64,000 nt of DNA from Ampullaceana balthica (lineage: Eukaryota; Mollusca; Gastropoda; Lymnaeidae). The first letter of the stretch is position 1; every line of letters starts with the position of its first letter. Positions 43,432 to 56,572 of this stretch are shown one piece after another. The notes beneath the pieces are model-generated. The model was not told the DNA's origin and made no database searches. It saw nothing but the letters and a program-made list of their open reading frames with translations. A program made the position numbers and the translations under genes. The stretch lies in assembly GCA_944989445.1 (NCBI GenBank), contig CALYLW010001373.1, positions 81,039 through 145,038 on the forward strand. Direction: 5' to 3'.

Positions 43432-45025
43432 GGGGCCGTCCATAAATGACGTCACGCGATTATGGCCGATTTTTTTTACCCCCCCCCCTCTAAAAATACG
43501 TCACGAAGCTTTGACCACAAAACACCGTATTTTCTATTTGAAAATAAGTGTGTTTCAAATCACTTTAATTGTCATTTAAGTATTTACTATTTATTAAGTG
43601 AAGGTCTTCGTTGTAATATCGTAACCCACGTGAAGCGTTTTTTAAAAACGTTTAACCGGCCTTCAGAAAACGAACTGTATTAACATCCTTAAATTATATT
43701 TTATTTTAATGCATACAAATTAAACATTGACTATTAATCATCACACGGTTAACGTCTTTGTTGAGAAAAAAAAATATTTAAAATTAATATTTGTAAAATG
43801 TATTTTTTAAAAATCCCTCAATAGACTGACGGGCATCCCGTAAGAAAGAGGTCGGCGAACAGGGATAAATTAGCTCATCTGGGGTCAAAATGGGAATTCT
43901 TGGGGGTAATGCAGACTCATTTGGGACATATAACATCCACTACAATCCACTAGATATATTAAATACGTTATGTGTACGCTTGGAACATATGCCCATTATT
44001 GAACCGAGTTCCTTCCGGTTCCTTCCAGAAAATGCTAAATTTGACAACTATGTAGATTTCTCACCTACGAAGACACCTAAATCCACCGTACTTTCATTTA
44101 TATTGACATAAATGTCAATAATCTAAATCAACATGACTTGACTGTATCAAGTATCCTTTCTGTGATATTTAAAATTAATGTCTTAAAAGCTGAGCTAAGA
44201 AGAAAAGTTGTCTTGTGCTCCTCTCGAATTGCGATGTCAAGAACTTGATGCATTCAATATAATAAAGTTAATGAATACTTGACTTATTTTACATGGGCTC
44301 ATTTCTCATTATATCTAGAATGGCCAGGGGCGTTTGACCAAAAACCAATCGAACAATTATATCAAACTTAAAACGTTTATAATTCTATCAAATAGATCCC
44401 CCCCACTTTTTAAAGAAAAAGGATATTCCGTGTCGTTTTTGACTTAAAATATCTACACATAATCATATTCAGATCAGTGTCATGCTTGTAAAATTCACCA
44501 GTTGCATTTTCGCTATCGACGCTCCCCCCAATCCCCGAGTCATGTGAGCAGGACTTAGAGTCTGGGAGTTGGGGACACAAACTTGAATATTTTGGGTGAA
44601 CGGGCAAAAATGTTCGCCGACTCCTGCGGTGAGAGAACCAAACGGAGCTGCGGTTACATCACAAATGCTTTGATGTCAACATCAAACGACGCAGGGTAAC
44701 AATTTCATACGTTATCTTGTAGGTTCTCAAAATTAAGGATTATAATTAGATTAATTTTCGTGTCTTGATAGCTCACGCTAACCAGCGTCTGATGGCCTAG
44801 CGACCAGCACATTAAGAAGCACTGATATAAATTTTTTTTAAAATATTTTTTTAAAAAAGGCATTAAATAAATTGTAAGCGACCAAATATTTTAGTGGAAC
44901 TTTTATTTAAAGTTGCCCTTTTGATGTGACGTCACATTTCTTCAACTCCCCTCCTTCCCCCTCGTCACAAAAGTGTGACCCCCCCCCTTCCTCCCAGGCG
45001 CGTGACGTCATTTATGGATGGCCCC
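43432..45025. mobile_element. Harbinger-like non-autonomous element, copy 2
   Basis: The left end is GGGGCCGTCCATAAATGACG and the right end is GCGTGACGTCATTTATGGATGG, with TAA on both flanks (43429-43431 and 45026-45028), consistent with a TWA duplication. The interior is collinear with 9290-11156 but lacks the nested MITE (empty site 44313-44320). No transposase was recognised; the open frame at 43890-44111 is part of the shared noncoding interior. Confidence 0.75.
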
Positions 45026-45029
45026 TAAT

Positions 45030-46145
45030 ACTCATAAATATATTTGTTCCAATTAATTTTTATAAATTTTGATTTTTGTTTAGACTCATTGTTTTAAACA
45101 ACATATATTCTCTTCTTTCAGGGTTAGTCAAAAAAAATAATCTAAAAAGTTCAAAATTCAAAATAAAATACATGATCATCACACATCCATTCGCAGATCC
45201 CTTCAAACTTTTTCCAAACTAACCATGAAACGTTAAATGTAGCTTATGTTGTATACACTATAATTAAATGTTTTTTGTAATTGTGAAATAGCTGTTTTGA
45301 ATCGAATGCATTTTAAAAAAATTTAAAAATATATTTGAAGGGCTGTTTGCTGGGGTACTGCGTAAAATAAATAATTATTATTTAAACCCCACAAAATGTT
45401 TCCACACAAATTATTTCAAATTGTAAGTTTTTTATATAAACCAAAATTATTATATTTGAATGGAAAGATTGTTTTCATTAGTTAAGCCATGTGATGCTAG
45501 TGGTCGTGTTTGCTGAGTAAATCTCTTTTAAAATACAGCAATTTTCCATGAATCTGCTCATGGTATATAACTTAAATAGGCATTTTTTCAGCTTGCTGGC
45601 ATATTCCAGGGCTTAGATTACGACTCAAAGGGATCATTTTACTTGTCCTTACAGTGATGGCCAAAACATTGCACAAATCCCCATGATAAAGATAACGCAA
45701 ATAAACATTTTTTGTCGGTATCTGTAGAGTGCATCGATAAGGCAGTCTCTTCCAGAAGTTCTTAGAAATTTTAAAGATCAATTTGTAATCGATATTTAAT
45801 AGCCTTTTCTAATATGGTTAGCCCACAAATATGGCGATTTTTTTTTCAGTTTCAGTTTTTTTATTTAAAAAATAATCCAAGGAAAGTCTTTGGAACGACT
45901 GCCCGGTACCATTTGATCCAAGCCCTAGTGATTGGGGCCCACTGTATCGAGAGAAAACACAACACAAGCACATAAAGCTGAATCATTTGATAACGTAACT
46001 TAGGATGTTGTCAACCGGGGATCTAATCCAGAGGCGTCACGATGAATGAGCTCCGACCAATTTCAAAATTCAGTAGTCCACCTTGAAACATTAGCATTAC
46101 AGTAATCCCCTCCATCTGAATCTGGGCTCTTGCTGTCTGCAACTT
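45030..46145. other. Unassigned stretch before the satellite
   Basis: AT-rich sequence with no recognisable exon, repeat unit or terminal motif. Confidence 0.5.
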
Positions 46146-46148
46146 TGT

Positions 46149-47960
46149 AATATGTACATACCCCACCGTATATGGAGCAATGCGGTATATGGAACGGTGT
46201 ACTACATTGCATGTTGTGGTATATGGCAAGGTGTGGTATATGGCACTGTGTGGTATAAAGAGCCATGTGGTATATGGCAAGGTGTGGTATATGGTGCGGT
46301 GTGGTATATGGCACGGTGTGGTATTTTTCCCTGTGTGATATATGGCACTGTATGGTTTATTGCACGCATTTGTATGTGACGCGATGTGGTATATGCACAG
46401 TATGGTATATGGCACCCTGTGGTATAGGCGCGGTGTGGTATATGGTGCGATTTGGTATATGGAATGTTGTGTTATATGGTACTGTGTAGAATGGTGTGAT
46501 ATATATGAGAGTGAGGTTTATTGCGCGGAATGGTATATGGACATTTGGTATAGGCACGGTGTCGTATATGGCACGGTGTGGTATATGGCACGGTGTGGTA
46601 TATGGAACGGGGTGGTATATGGAAACATGTGATATGTGGCATCGTATGAAATATGGCACGGTGTGGTATAAAGCACGGTGTGTCATAAGGATCGGTGTGG
46701 TATAAGGCGCAGTGTGGTATATTGCAGGTAAACTATGCGGTGTGGTATATGGCAATTTGTGATATATGGTACGGTGAGGTATATGGCGCGGCTTTGGTAA
46801 ATAGCGCGGTTTTGGTATATTGCACTGTCTGGTATATGGTACGATACGGTATATTGTAGAGTATGGAATTTTGTACAGAAAGGTATATGGTATTGTATGG
46901 TACATGGTACTGTATGGAAAATGGTACGATATGGTACGTTATGGTATATTGTACAATATGTTAATTGGTATTGTATGGTATATGGTACTGTATGGAATAT
47001 GGTACGGTATGGTAAATGGTAAGTTATGGCAAATGGTACGGTAAGTTAAATGGTACGGTATGGTATATTGTTCAATATGGTTATTGGTATTGTATGTTAT
47101 TTGGTATATGGTAATGTATGGTATATGGTACGGTATGGTATATTGTACATTATGGTAATTGGTATTGTATGGTATTTTGTATATTGGACTGTATGGAATA
47201 TGGTACGCTATGGTAAATGGTAAGATATGATATATGTTGCGGTATGGTATATATAACGCTATGGTATCTTGCACTGTGTGGTAATTGGTATTGTATGGTA
47301 TATGGTATATGTTACTGTATGGAATATGTTACATTATGGTAAATGGTAAGGTTTGGTATATGGTACGGTATAGTATATGGTACAGTATGGTAATTTGTTT
47401 CGTATGGTATATGTTATATGGTACTGTATGGAATATGGTAAGATATGGTAAATGGTACGGTATGGTATATTGTACAGTATGGTAATGGTATTGTACGGTA
47501 TATGGTATATGGTACTGTATGTTTTAAGGTAAGGTATGGTATATGGTACGGTATGGTAAATGGTGTTGTATGATAAAATGAACGATATGGTAAATGGAAC
47601 GGTATGGTAATTGGTATTGTATGTTATTTGGTATATGGTAATGTGTGGAATATGGTACGGTATGGTATATGGTACGGTATAGTATATTGTACATTATGGT
47701 AATTAGTATTGTATGGTATTTGGTATATGGTACTGTATGGAATATGGTACGCTATGGTAAATGGCACGACATGGTAAATGGTACGGAATGTTTTATTGTA
47801 CAGTATGGTATTTGGTATATGGTACTGTATGGAATATGGTACGGTATGGTATATGGTACGTTATAGTATATTGTACAGTATGGTAGTTGGTATTGTATGG
47901 TATTTGGTATATGGTACTGTATGGAATATGGTACGTTAAGGTAAATGGTAAGGTGTGGAA
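46149..47960 (+). repeat. 17-bp/109-bp satellite, forward block
   Basis: The basic unit is 17 bp, close to GTATATGGTACGGTATG. From 46149 to about 46800 the GC-richer variant GGTATATGGCACGGTGT prevails. After that, units follow a fixed order (GTATATTGTACAGTATG, GTAATTGGTATTGTATG, a 24-bp unit with GGTATATGGTACTG, GAATATGGTACGGTATG, and so on) that repeats about every 109 bp (five 17-mers plus one 24-mer). It is broken at 47965 by a LINE. Open frames such as repeated MVLYGIWY are translation artefacts. Confidence 0.93.
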
Positions 47961-47964
47961 TATG

Positions 47965-48998
47965 GTATGGTATGATGGGAGATTATTCAATATTGCTGGA
48001 CTTAGATCCAAGACCAAAATTAGGAAGATTTTGCTGCGGGAGCTCTTATTTGCAGACGATGCCGCCTTAATATCCCACACAGCAGACGGCCTGCAGAACT
48101 TTGTGTCCAGCTTCTCCGCTGCCTGCAAAGAGTTTGGCCTGACCATAAGTATAAAGAAAACCAACATTATGGCACAGGATGCTGCTTATCTCCCGACTAT
48201 CACCATTGACGACTGCAACCTGGAAGCTGTTGACAGTTTTACTTATCTGGGATCAAACATCTCGAGCACCCTCTCACTGGAAGATGAGACAAGTAGTAGG
48301 ATAGGGAAGGCAGCAACTGTTATGGCTAGACTGTACAAAAGAGTCTGGTCCAATGCAAACTCACAGCAAGGACTAAACTGCAGGTATACCAGGCCTGCGT
48401 ACTGAGCACACTCCTCTATGTATGCGAGTCTTGGACCACTTATACCAGGCATGAAAGAAGGCTCAATAGCTTCCACCTCAAATGCCTGCACCGCATCTTG
48501 GACATCAAATGGCAAGAGAAAGTCCCCAACACAGAGGTCCTGGCTCAAGCAAGCATGAGTAGTATTGCAGCAATATTAAGCCAAAGACGTCTCCGTTGGC
48601 TTGAACACGTCAAAAGGATGCAAACTGGTCGCATACCCAAGGATGTGATTTACAGCGAGCTGGCGACAGGGAAAAGGTCGGTTGGTCGGCCATGTCTCAG
48701 ATGTGCAAGAGAGACATGAAAGAAGTCAACATTGATATACAAAACTGGGAAAACCTGGCAGAGGATATGTCCATGTGGCGGCCTATAGTGAAAGAAGGAT
48801 CACTAAGAGCAGAGGAGCAAAATAGGACAGAAGCAGTCGGGAAAAGAGCGAGGAGAAAGGCCAGGCAACACTGCCCTACTGCTTTCGTGTGTGTGCCATG
48901 CAGAGGAGATTGCCACTCAAGGATTGTTCTCATCAGCCACACCAAGAGCTGCAAATAATAAAGATAAATCTATCGTCTTTCGTAGACGGACATATGCC
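47965..48998 (+). pseudogene. LINE-A fragment inserted in satellite
   Basis: The reading starts at GRLFNIAGLRSKTKIRKILL and continues RELLFADDAALISHTADGLQ, then FTYLGSNISSTLSLEDE and KAATVMARLYKRVW. After a frameshift near 48360 it runs through LSTLLYVCESWTTYT, LKCLHRILDIKWQEKVPN and RRLRWLEHVKRMQTGRIPK. A second shift near 48705 leads to the C-terminal CKRDMKEVNIDIQNWENLAE and a CVPCRGDCHSRIVLISH zinc-finger-like end. The 3' tail is TTTCGTAGACGGACATATGCC. The RT catalytic FADD is intact, and the 5' part is missing. Confidence 0.88.
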
Positions 48999-49117
48999 AT
49001 ACAAATGGTACGGTATGGTATATATTACGCTATGGTATCTTGCACTGTATGGTAATTGGTATTGTATGGTATATGGTATATGTTACTGTATGGTAAATGA
49101 TACGGTATGTTGTATAG

Positions 49118-51172
49118 CAGTGGTCCCCAACCTTTTTAACGCCGCGGACCACTAAAAGTTTGATAATTTTACCGCGGCCCACTAACCTGGGGGTGGAGGG
49201 GTTATGGGTGGGTTGGGGATGTGGGGAGGGGTAGGGTTTGCGGCTGCATTGATTGTTTATACAGGTATTTAATATTGTTTTAAGTTTATAGTTTTAATTT
49301 AACTGTACTTAAACATGCCTTCAAAATAAAATACAGTTACACAAAAAGTGAATAAAACATTATTTACTATTTTAATTTAATATAATGTTAAATCAATGAC
49401 AAACCTGAGCTTGTTTTTCTGCAACGAGACGGTTCCATCTGGGAGTAATGAGAGACAATAACACCCAAAGTGTGCTGCTTATGTCCATTTTATTCCGTTG
49501 TTTTGTCTTCGTTACTTTCACTGCAGAAAACCCCGCTTCACACAGATATGATGTCGGAGATGACAATAGGGATTTAATTGCTTTGGTGGCAAACTCAGGA
49601 TAAACCCATGACTTTAATCTAGAAGACTGAAAGAGTTGTTTTCTCTAACGTAGTTTTAAGGCCACAGTCATTTGCAATCTCGAGCAGTTCCGCTTCTTCT
49701 TGCACAGTCAGGCAAGATTCGCCTGGTTTGTTGACAAATTGCTCACGAATCCAGTCCCTACCAGTTTTTGGGTCTTTTGTGGTTGGGAAGTATCACTCAA
49801 ACTCTTTTAAAAGCAGACAGGTGATCGTGCACCAACTGTGACAAAGAGTGTTCAGGCTCAGTCTCGCCTATAATCCCCGCTAATGTTTGAAACATATCCA
49901 AAATGCCTTTGTTCAATCGCCGTTCTCACAACTCCAGTTTGGCTTTAAATGCAGCTACTCTGTAAGCCAACTTGAAAACAGTTGTCATTTTCCCCTGAAA
50001 AGTCAGATTGAGTTCATTGAGCTGGCTGAATATGTCCCACAGGTAAGCAAGTTTTGTGACCCATACCTTGTCACTGAAATGTGCTGCCAGCGGTGACTTC
50101 TTTTCTGAGAGAAATCTTTGCAATGACTCTCGTAATTCATATACTCTGTTTAGCGATTTTCCTCTGTACAAACATCTTATTTCTGTGTACAAAAAAGGCA
50201 TCTGTGCTCTGCGTCCATCTCCTCACAAAGCTGCTCAAACAGGCGTGTGTTAAGGGCGTGTGCCTTGATGTGATTAATAGGTGAATAATTTTAACGACAT
50301 CAATCAATACACTGTGACATTTTTCGGCTTGCCAACATTTCCCTGTGAATGATACAATGCGTAGATTCACACTCAGGTGCAACCTCCTTAATCCGATCTG
50401 TTAAATCAGAGAGTCTTTCGGTCATGGCAGCAGCTCCATCTGTGCAGATGCCGCCACACAAGACCATTTTAGGTGTCCTGACATAGAACCATCCAATGAC
50501 TCGAACAGTTCAGCTCCCGTGGTGTTGGTTAACAAATATAGAGCGCATAACAAATATCCTCATGTACATCCCATGATAAATATATCTCACACAAAAAATA
50601 AGTATTGCCTTGTTGTCGATGTCTGTAGATTCGTCAACCTGGAGTGGGTACCACGATGATGAATTAATCCTCTCCAACAATTGCATCTCAATATCTTCGG
50701 CTATTTCTTCAATGCGCCTAGTACAGTGGTAGCCGACAATGACACATGTGCTTTATTTTTAACAGCAGCCTATCCTTCACGGCAAATGTCTTTAGCAGAG
50801 GGCAAGATTAATTCTTCACCGATAGTGAAAGGCGTTTTAGCCTTAGCAATGCCTTTAGCCACCAAATTTAAAGTTATCAGTGCGTTCTCATTTACTGATG
50901 TGGTGGCCCTAATAAATATCGTTTGTTCTTCATGTTCCGGTTTCTTCCTTTCAAAATACTTCACGGGTTTATCTTTTATCCAGGGCGGTTGTCCGCTCTG
51001 CGCTATGTAACATTGATGTTATTTGGACGTGGTGCCGCCCAAAACGGGTAACAAGCTTTTCCATCATGTGTATTGAAAGAGTTGAAAGACGCACAATGCC
51101 TAGAGATATACACCACAGTAAAAAAAAATTCCTTTGCTCGCAGATCACCAGGCACATCTCCGCGGACCACTG
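49118..51172 (-). mobile_element. hAT transposon 6 inserted in satellite
   Basis: The left end is CAGTGGTCCCCAACCTTTTT and the right end is CGCGGACCACTG. The flanks TTGTATAG (49110-49117) and GTATATAG (51173-51180) agree at 6 of 8 positions, a plausible decayed 8-bp duplication within the satellite. The ends and the encoded protein belong to the ZBED5/GTF2IRD2-type hAT group. Short satellite stretches flank it on both sides (48999-49117 and from 51173). Confidence 0.88.
49400..50990 (-). pseudogene. hAT transposase, ZBED5/GTF2IRD2-like, nearly full length
   Basis: The minus-strand blocks in order are NENALITLNLVAKGIAKAKT and FTIGEELILPSAKDICRE (50895-50775), then RRIEEIAEDIEMQLLERI with DESTDIDNKA (50710-50610). 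The open stretch 50201-49926 follows, with GKSLNRVYELRESLQRFL, DKVWVTKLAYLWDIFSQLNE and LNLTFQGKMTTVFKLAYRVA. The C-terminal SYLCEAGFSAVKVTKTKQRN (49550-49490) is the dimerisation region. Several stops and shifts make it non-functional, but most of the protein can be followed, so decay is moderate. Confidence 0.82.
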
Positions 51173-52436
51173 GTATATAGTACGGTATGGTGCATTGTGC
51201 ATTATGGTAATTGGTATTGTATGGTATTTGGTATATGGTACTGTATAAATATGGTACGGTATGGTAAATGGTAAGTATGGTATATGGTACGGTAAGGTAT
51301 ATGTTACGCTATGGTGTCTTGCACTGGTGTGGTAATTGGTATTGTAGGGTATATGGTATATGTTACTGTATAGATTATGGTACGGTATGATATATGGTTC
51401 GGTATGGTAAATGGTACGGTATGGTATAAAGTACGGTATTGTGGTAATTGGTATTGTATGATATTTGGTATTTGGAAATGCATGGAATATGGTATGGTAT
51501 GGTATATGGTACGTTTATGGTTTATGGTGCGGTATGGTATATTGTACAATATGGTAATTGGCATTATATGGTATTTGGTATACGGTACTGTAAGGAATAT
51601 GGTACGGTATGGTAAATCATACGGTATAGTATAAGGTGCCGTATGGTTATTAGTTTCGTATGGTATATGTTATATGGTACTGTATGGAATATGGTACGGT
51701 ATGGTATATAGTTTGGTATGGTAAATGGTACGGTATGATATATGATACGGTATGGTAAATGGTACGGTATGGTATATAGTACGCTATGGTATATTGTGCA
51801 GTATGATAATTGGTATTGTATGATGTTTTATATATGGTACTGAGGATATGGTACGGTATAGTCTATAGTACAGTATAGTACATTGTACAGTATGGTAATT
51901 GGTATTGTATGATAGATGGTATATGGTACTGTATTCAAAATGGTACGGTATCTTAAAAGGTACGGTATAGTATATGGTACAGTAGGGTTAATGGTATTGT
52001 ATGTATTTGTTATGCGGTACTATATGGAATATGGTACGGTATAGTATATGGTATGGTATGGTATATTGTACCGTATGGTAATTGGTATTGTATGGTATTT
52101 TCTACGGTATGATATATGGTAAGGTAAGGCAAATGGCTCGGTTTGGTAAATGGTACGGTATGGTATTTGGTATTGTATGATATTTGGTATATGGTACTGT
52201 AAGAAATTTGGTACGGTATGGAATATGGTACGGTATGGTATATGGTACTTTATGATATATGGTACGGTATGGTATATTGTACAGTATGGTAATTGGTAAT
52301 GTATGATATTTGGTATATGGTACTGTATGGAATATGGTACAGTAAAGTTTAACGTGCGGTATGATATATGGGTAAGGTATGGTATATAGTTTGGTATGGT
52401 AAATGGTACGGTATGGTATATAGTACAGTATGGTAC
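51173..52436 (+). repeat. 17-bp/109-bp satellite, forward block continued
   Basis: The same family and polarity as 46149-47960, resuming directly at the hAT right end. The order GTATATTGTACAGTATG - GTAATTGGTATTGTATG - 24-mer - GAATATGGTACGGTATG remains visible. It ends at about 52436, where polarity changes. Confidence 0.9.
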
Positions 52437-52462
52437 ATTTATACATTTTACATTATCAAAAA

Positions 52463-55400
52463 CCAATACCGTACCATTTACATTACATTAACATTTACCA
52501 AACAATATACCGTACCAATTACCATACCGTTTCATTTACCATACGTTAAGAAATACCATACTGCACAAAATACCATACCGTACCATTTACAATACAGTTA
52601 CATATACCAAACGATATACCGTACCAATTACCATACCGTCACATTTACAATACAGTACCATGTACCATACTGTACAATATACCATACCGTACTAGTTACA
52701 ATACTGTAACATATACCAAATCATATACCGTACCAATTACCATACCATAACATTTACCATAAAGTACCATATACCATACTGTACAATATACCATACCGTA
52801 CCATTTACTGTACAGTAAAATATTCAAACCATATACCGTACCATATACCATACCGTAACATTTCCCATAAAGTACCATATACCATATTGTACAATATACT
52901 ATACCGTACCATTTACAGTACAGTAACATATACCAATCCTTATACCGTACCATATACCCTACCGTAGCATTCATATCGCCCATGACGACCAGTATGTCTC
53001 TTTTCGGTATTTTATCCATTATACTTTGAAGTTGTTCATAGAATTCAACTTTATCTTCCTCAGGTGCAAGGTTGGTTGGAGCATAGCACATAATGATATA
53101 GACATTTTTGAACCTGGAAAGAAATTTTGCTCTGATTATTCTATCTGAAATTGGCTCCCATTCAAGGAGGCTCTTAAATGCGTCTTTGTTCAATAGGAGT
53201 GCTACTCCATTTTCATGAGTGTCTTCTTCATTTTCTTTTCCAGAGAAGAGCAGGATTTCACCTGATTGAAGTCTAGTTTCTCCAAATGTGTTCCACCGTA
53301 CTTCACTTAGTCCCAGAATTTGTAGTTTGTACCGTACCAATTACCATACCGTAATATTTACCATAGAGTACCATATACCATACTATACAATATACCATAC
53401 CGTACCATTTACAATACAGTAACATATAAAAAAACCATATACCTTACGAATTACCATACCATAACATTTACCATAAAGTACCATATACCATATTGTATAA
53501 TATACCATACCGTACCATTTACAGTACAGTAAAATATTCCAAACCATATACCGTACCATATACCATACCGTAACATTAACCATAAAGTACCATAAACCAT
53601 ACTGTACAATATACCATACCGTACCATTTACAATACAGTAAATTATACTAAAACATATAGCGTACCATATACCATACCGTAACATTCACCACAGAGTACC
53701 ATATACAATATTGTACAATATACCATACCGAATCATTTACAATACAGTAACATATACCAAACCATATACCGTACGAATTACCATACCATAACATTTACCA
53801 TAAAGTACCATATACCATACTATACAATATACCACACCGTACCATTTACAATACAGTAACAAATAAAAAACATATACCGTACCAATTACCCTACTGTTAC
53901 ATTTAACATAAAGTACCATTTACGATACTCTACAATATACCATACCGTACCATTTACAGTACAGTAACATATACCAAACCTCATACCGTACCATGTACCA
54001 TACCGTAACATTTACCATAAAGTACCCTATACCATGCTGTACAATATAGCATACCGTACCATGTACAATACAGTAACATATAAAAAACCATATACCGTAC
54101 CAATTACCATACCGTCACATTTACCATAAAGTACCAATTACCATACTGTACAATATACCATACCGTATCATTTACAATACAGTATCATATACCAAACCGT
54201 GGACCGTTCCAATTACCATATCGTAACATTTACCATAGAGTTCCATATACCATACTATACAATATACCACACCGTACAATTTACAATACAGTAACAAATA
54301 AAAAAACATATACCGTACCAATTACCCTACCGTCACATTTACCATAAAGTACCATTTACCATACTCTACAATATACCATACCGTACCATTTACAGTACAA
54401 TAACATATACCAAACCTTATACCGTACCAAATACCATACCGTAACATTTACCATAAAGTACATTATACCATACTGTACAATATACCATAACGTACCATTT
54501 ACACTACCGTAACATATATCAAACCATAAACAGTACCATATACCATACCGAAACCATTTACCATAAAGTACCATATACCATACTGTACAATATACAATAC
54601 CGTACCATTTACAATACAGTATCATTTAACAAACCGTGTACCGTAGCAATTACCAAACCGTCACATTTACCATAAAGTACCAATTACCATACTGTACAAT
54701 ATACCATACCGTATCATTTACAATACAGTAACATATACCAAACCATATACCGTACGAATTACCATACCATAACTTTTACCATAAAGTACCATTTACCATA
54801 CTGTACAATATACCATACCGTACCATTTACAGTACAGTTAAATATTGCAAACCATATACCGTAACATATACCATACCGTAACATTTACCATAAAGTACCA
54901 TATATTATAATGTACAATATACCATACCGTACCATTTACAATACAGTATCATATACCAAACCGTGGACCGTTCCAATTACCATACCGTAACATTTACCAT
55001 AGAGTTCCATATACCATACTATACAATAAACCATACCGTACCATTTACAATACAGTAACATATACTAAACAATGTACCATACCGTAACATTTACCATAGA
55101 GTACCATATACCATACTATACAATATACCACACCGTACCATTTACAATACAGTAACAAATAAAAAAAACATATACCGCACCAATTACCCTACCGTCACAT
55201 TTACCATAAAGTACCATTTACCATACTCTACAATATGCCATACTGTACCATTTACAATGCAGTAAAATATAAAAACATATACTGTATCAATTACCATACC
55301 GTAACATTTAACATAAAGTACAATATACCATACTGTACAATATACCATACCGTACCATTTACAAATACAGTATCATATACCAAACCGTGTACCGTACCAA

Positions 55401-56083
55401 TTACCATACCGTAATATTTACCATAGAGTACCATGTACCATACTATACAATATATCATACAGTACCATTTACAATACAGTAACATATAAAAAACCATATA
55501 CCGTACGTATTACCATACCATAACATTTACCATAAAGTACAATATACCATACTGTACAATATACCATACCGTACCATTTACAGTACTGTAACATATACCA
55601 AACCTTATACCGTACCATATAACATACCGTAAAATTTACCATAATGTACCATATACCATACTGTACAATATACCATAAACCATTTACAATACATATACCA
55701 AACCATGTACCATACCGTAACATTTACCATAGAGTACCTTATACCATACTATACAATATACCACACCGTACCATTTACAATACAGTAACAAATAAAAAAA
55801 CATATACCGCACCAATTACCCTACCGTCACATTTACCATAAAGTTCCACTACCATACTCTACAATATGCCATACTGTACCATTTACAATACAGTAACATA
55901 TAAAAACCATATACTGTACCAATTACCATACCGTAACATTTAACATAAAGTACCATATACCATACTGTACAATATACCATACCGTACCATATACCATACC
56001 GTACCATTTACAATACAGTATCATATACCAAACCGTGTACCGTACCAATTACCATACCGTAATATTTACCATAAAGTACCATA
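52463..56083 (-). repeat. 17-bp/109-bp satellite, inverted block
   Basis: The same unit family reads on the minus strand. The 109-bp period is clear (for example CCATACCGTAACATTTACC recurring, followed by ATAAAGTACCATATACC, ATACTGTACAATATACC, ATACCGTACCATTTAC and AATACAGTAACATATACC). The subunit order differs in detail from the forward block. It is interrupted by an endonuclease fragment (52971-53332) and by the LTR element at 56084. Confidence 0.93.
52971..53332 (-). mobile_element. LINE-B (RTE-like) endonuclease fragment
   Basis: On the minus strand it encodes LQILGLSEVRWNTFGETRLQ, then LLFSGKENEEDTHENGVALL, IRAKFLSRFKNVYIIMCYAP and DILVVMGDMNATVG. These are the apurinic-type endonuclease motifs (SEVRW, CYAPT, GDMNA) of RTE/CFDP2-like LINEs. 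No stop occurs within the fragment. Satellite flanks both sides; it may be the missing 5' domain of the family seen at 25455-27440. Confidence 0.85.
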
Positions 56084-56555
56084 TGTTGCGTTCTGGGTTC
56101 TGGATAAAAGAAGACTAAGTCTCGACTCTTGTTCACGTATACGTCAAGCCTTTATTATTCCTCAATTTATGTACAGCATCTGATTCAGGTACATGACGTA
56201 CTCCATTCAACAATGTCCACTCACTCTACAGTGCATACATGGACCCTCTGTCCCTAATACGCTGGACACTCGAGCCACCTCGATGTGTCACCAGCTATAA
56301 CAGAGCCAACGCTCTATACTAAATGTCTAGCCCTAACAAGGACTATGGACCTCTGCACTGGTCTGTCTTCATACGTCTCTCTGTCTCACACACACTATTT
56401 ATCCACGACACGGCTCTCTAACTTGCATACCGGGTGAATACAATTAACATCATTATTCACAAGTGAACTCTTGTCACGCACGCCTTGAGCCGACTCACAC
56501 ACTGGCTCACAACAATCTCACAACAATCATTCGCAGTGATTCTCATACCCTGACA
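56084..56555 (-). repeat. LTR, 3' copy in element orientation
   Basis: It differs from the other LTR at only a few sites (for example CTCTACAG versus CCTACCAG, an extra CTCT stretch near 56380, and CCCTGACA versus CCCCGACA at the end). Confidence 0.93.
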
Positions 56556-56572
56556 TATCCCCCCTCTTCCGT
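56556..56572 (-). promoter_or_regulatory. Polypurine tract
   Basis: ACGGAAGAGGGGGGATA read on the minus strand lies immediately upstream of an LTR. It is the expected primer site for plus-strand DNA synthesis and fixes the orientation of the element. Confidence 0.75.

Noticed and set aside
43890..44111. 73-codon open frame as a gene
   Set aside because: The paralogous element at 9290-11156 does not preserve the frame, and no motif is recognised.
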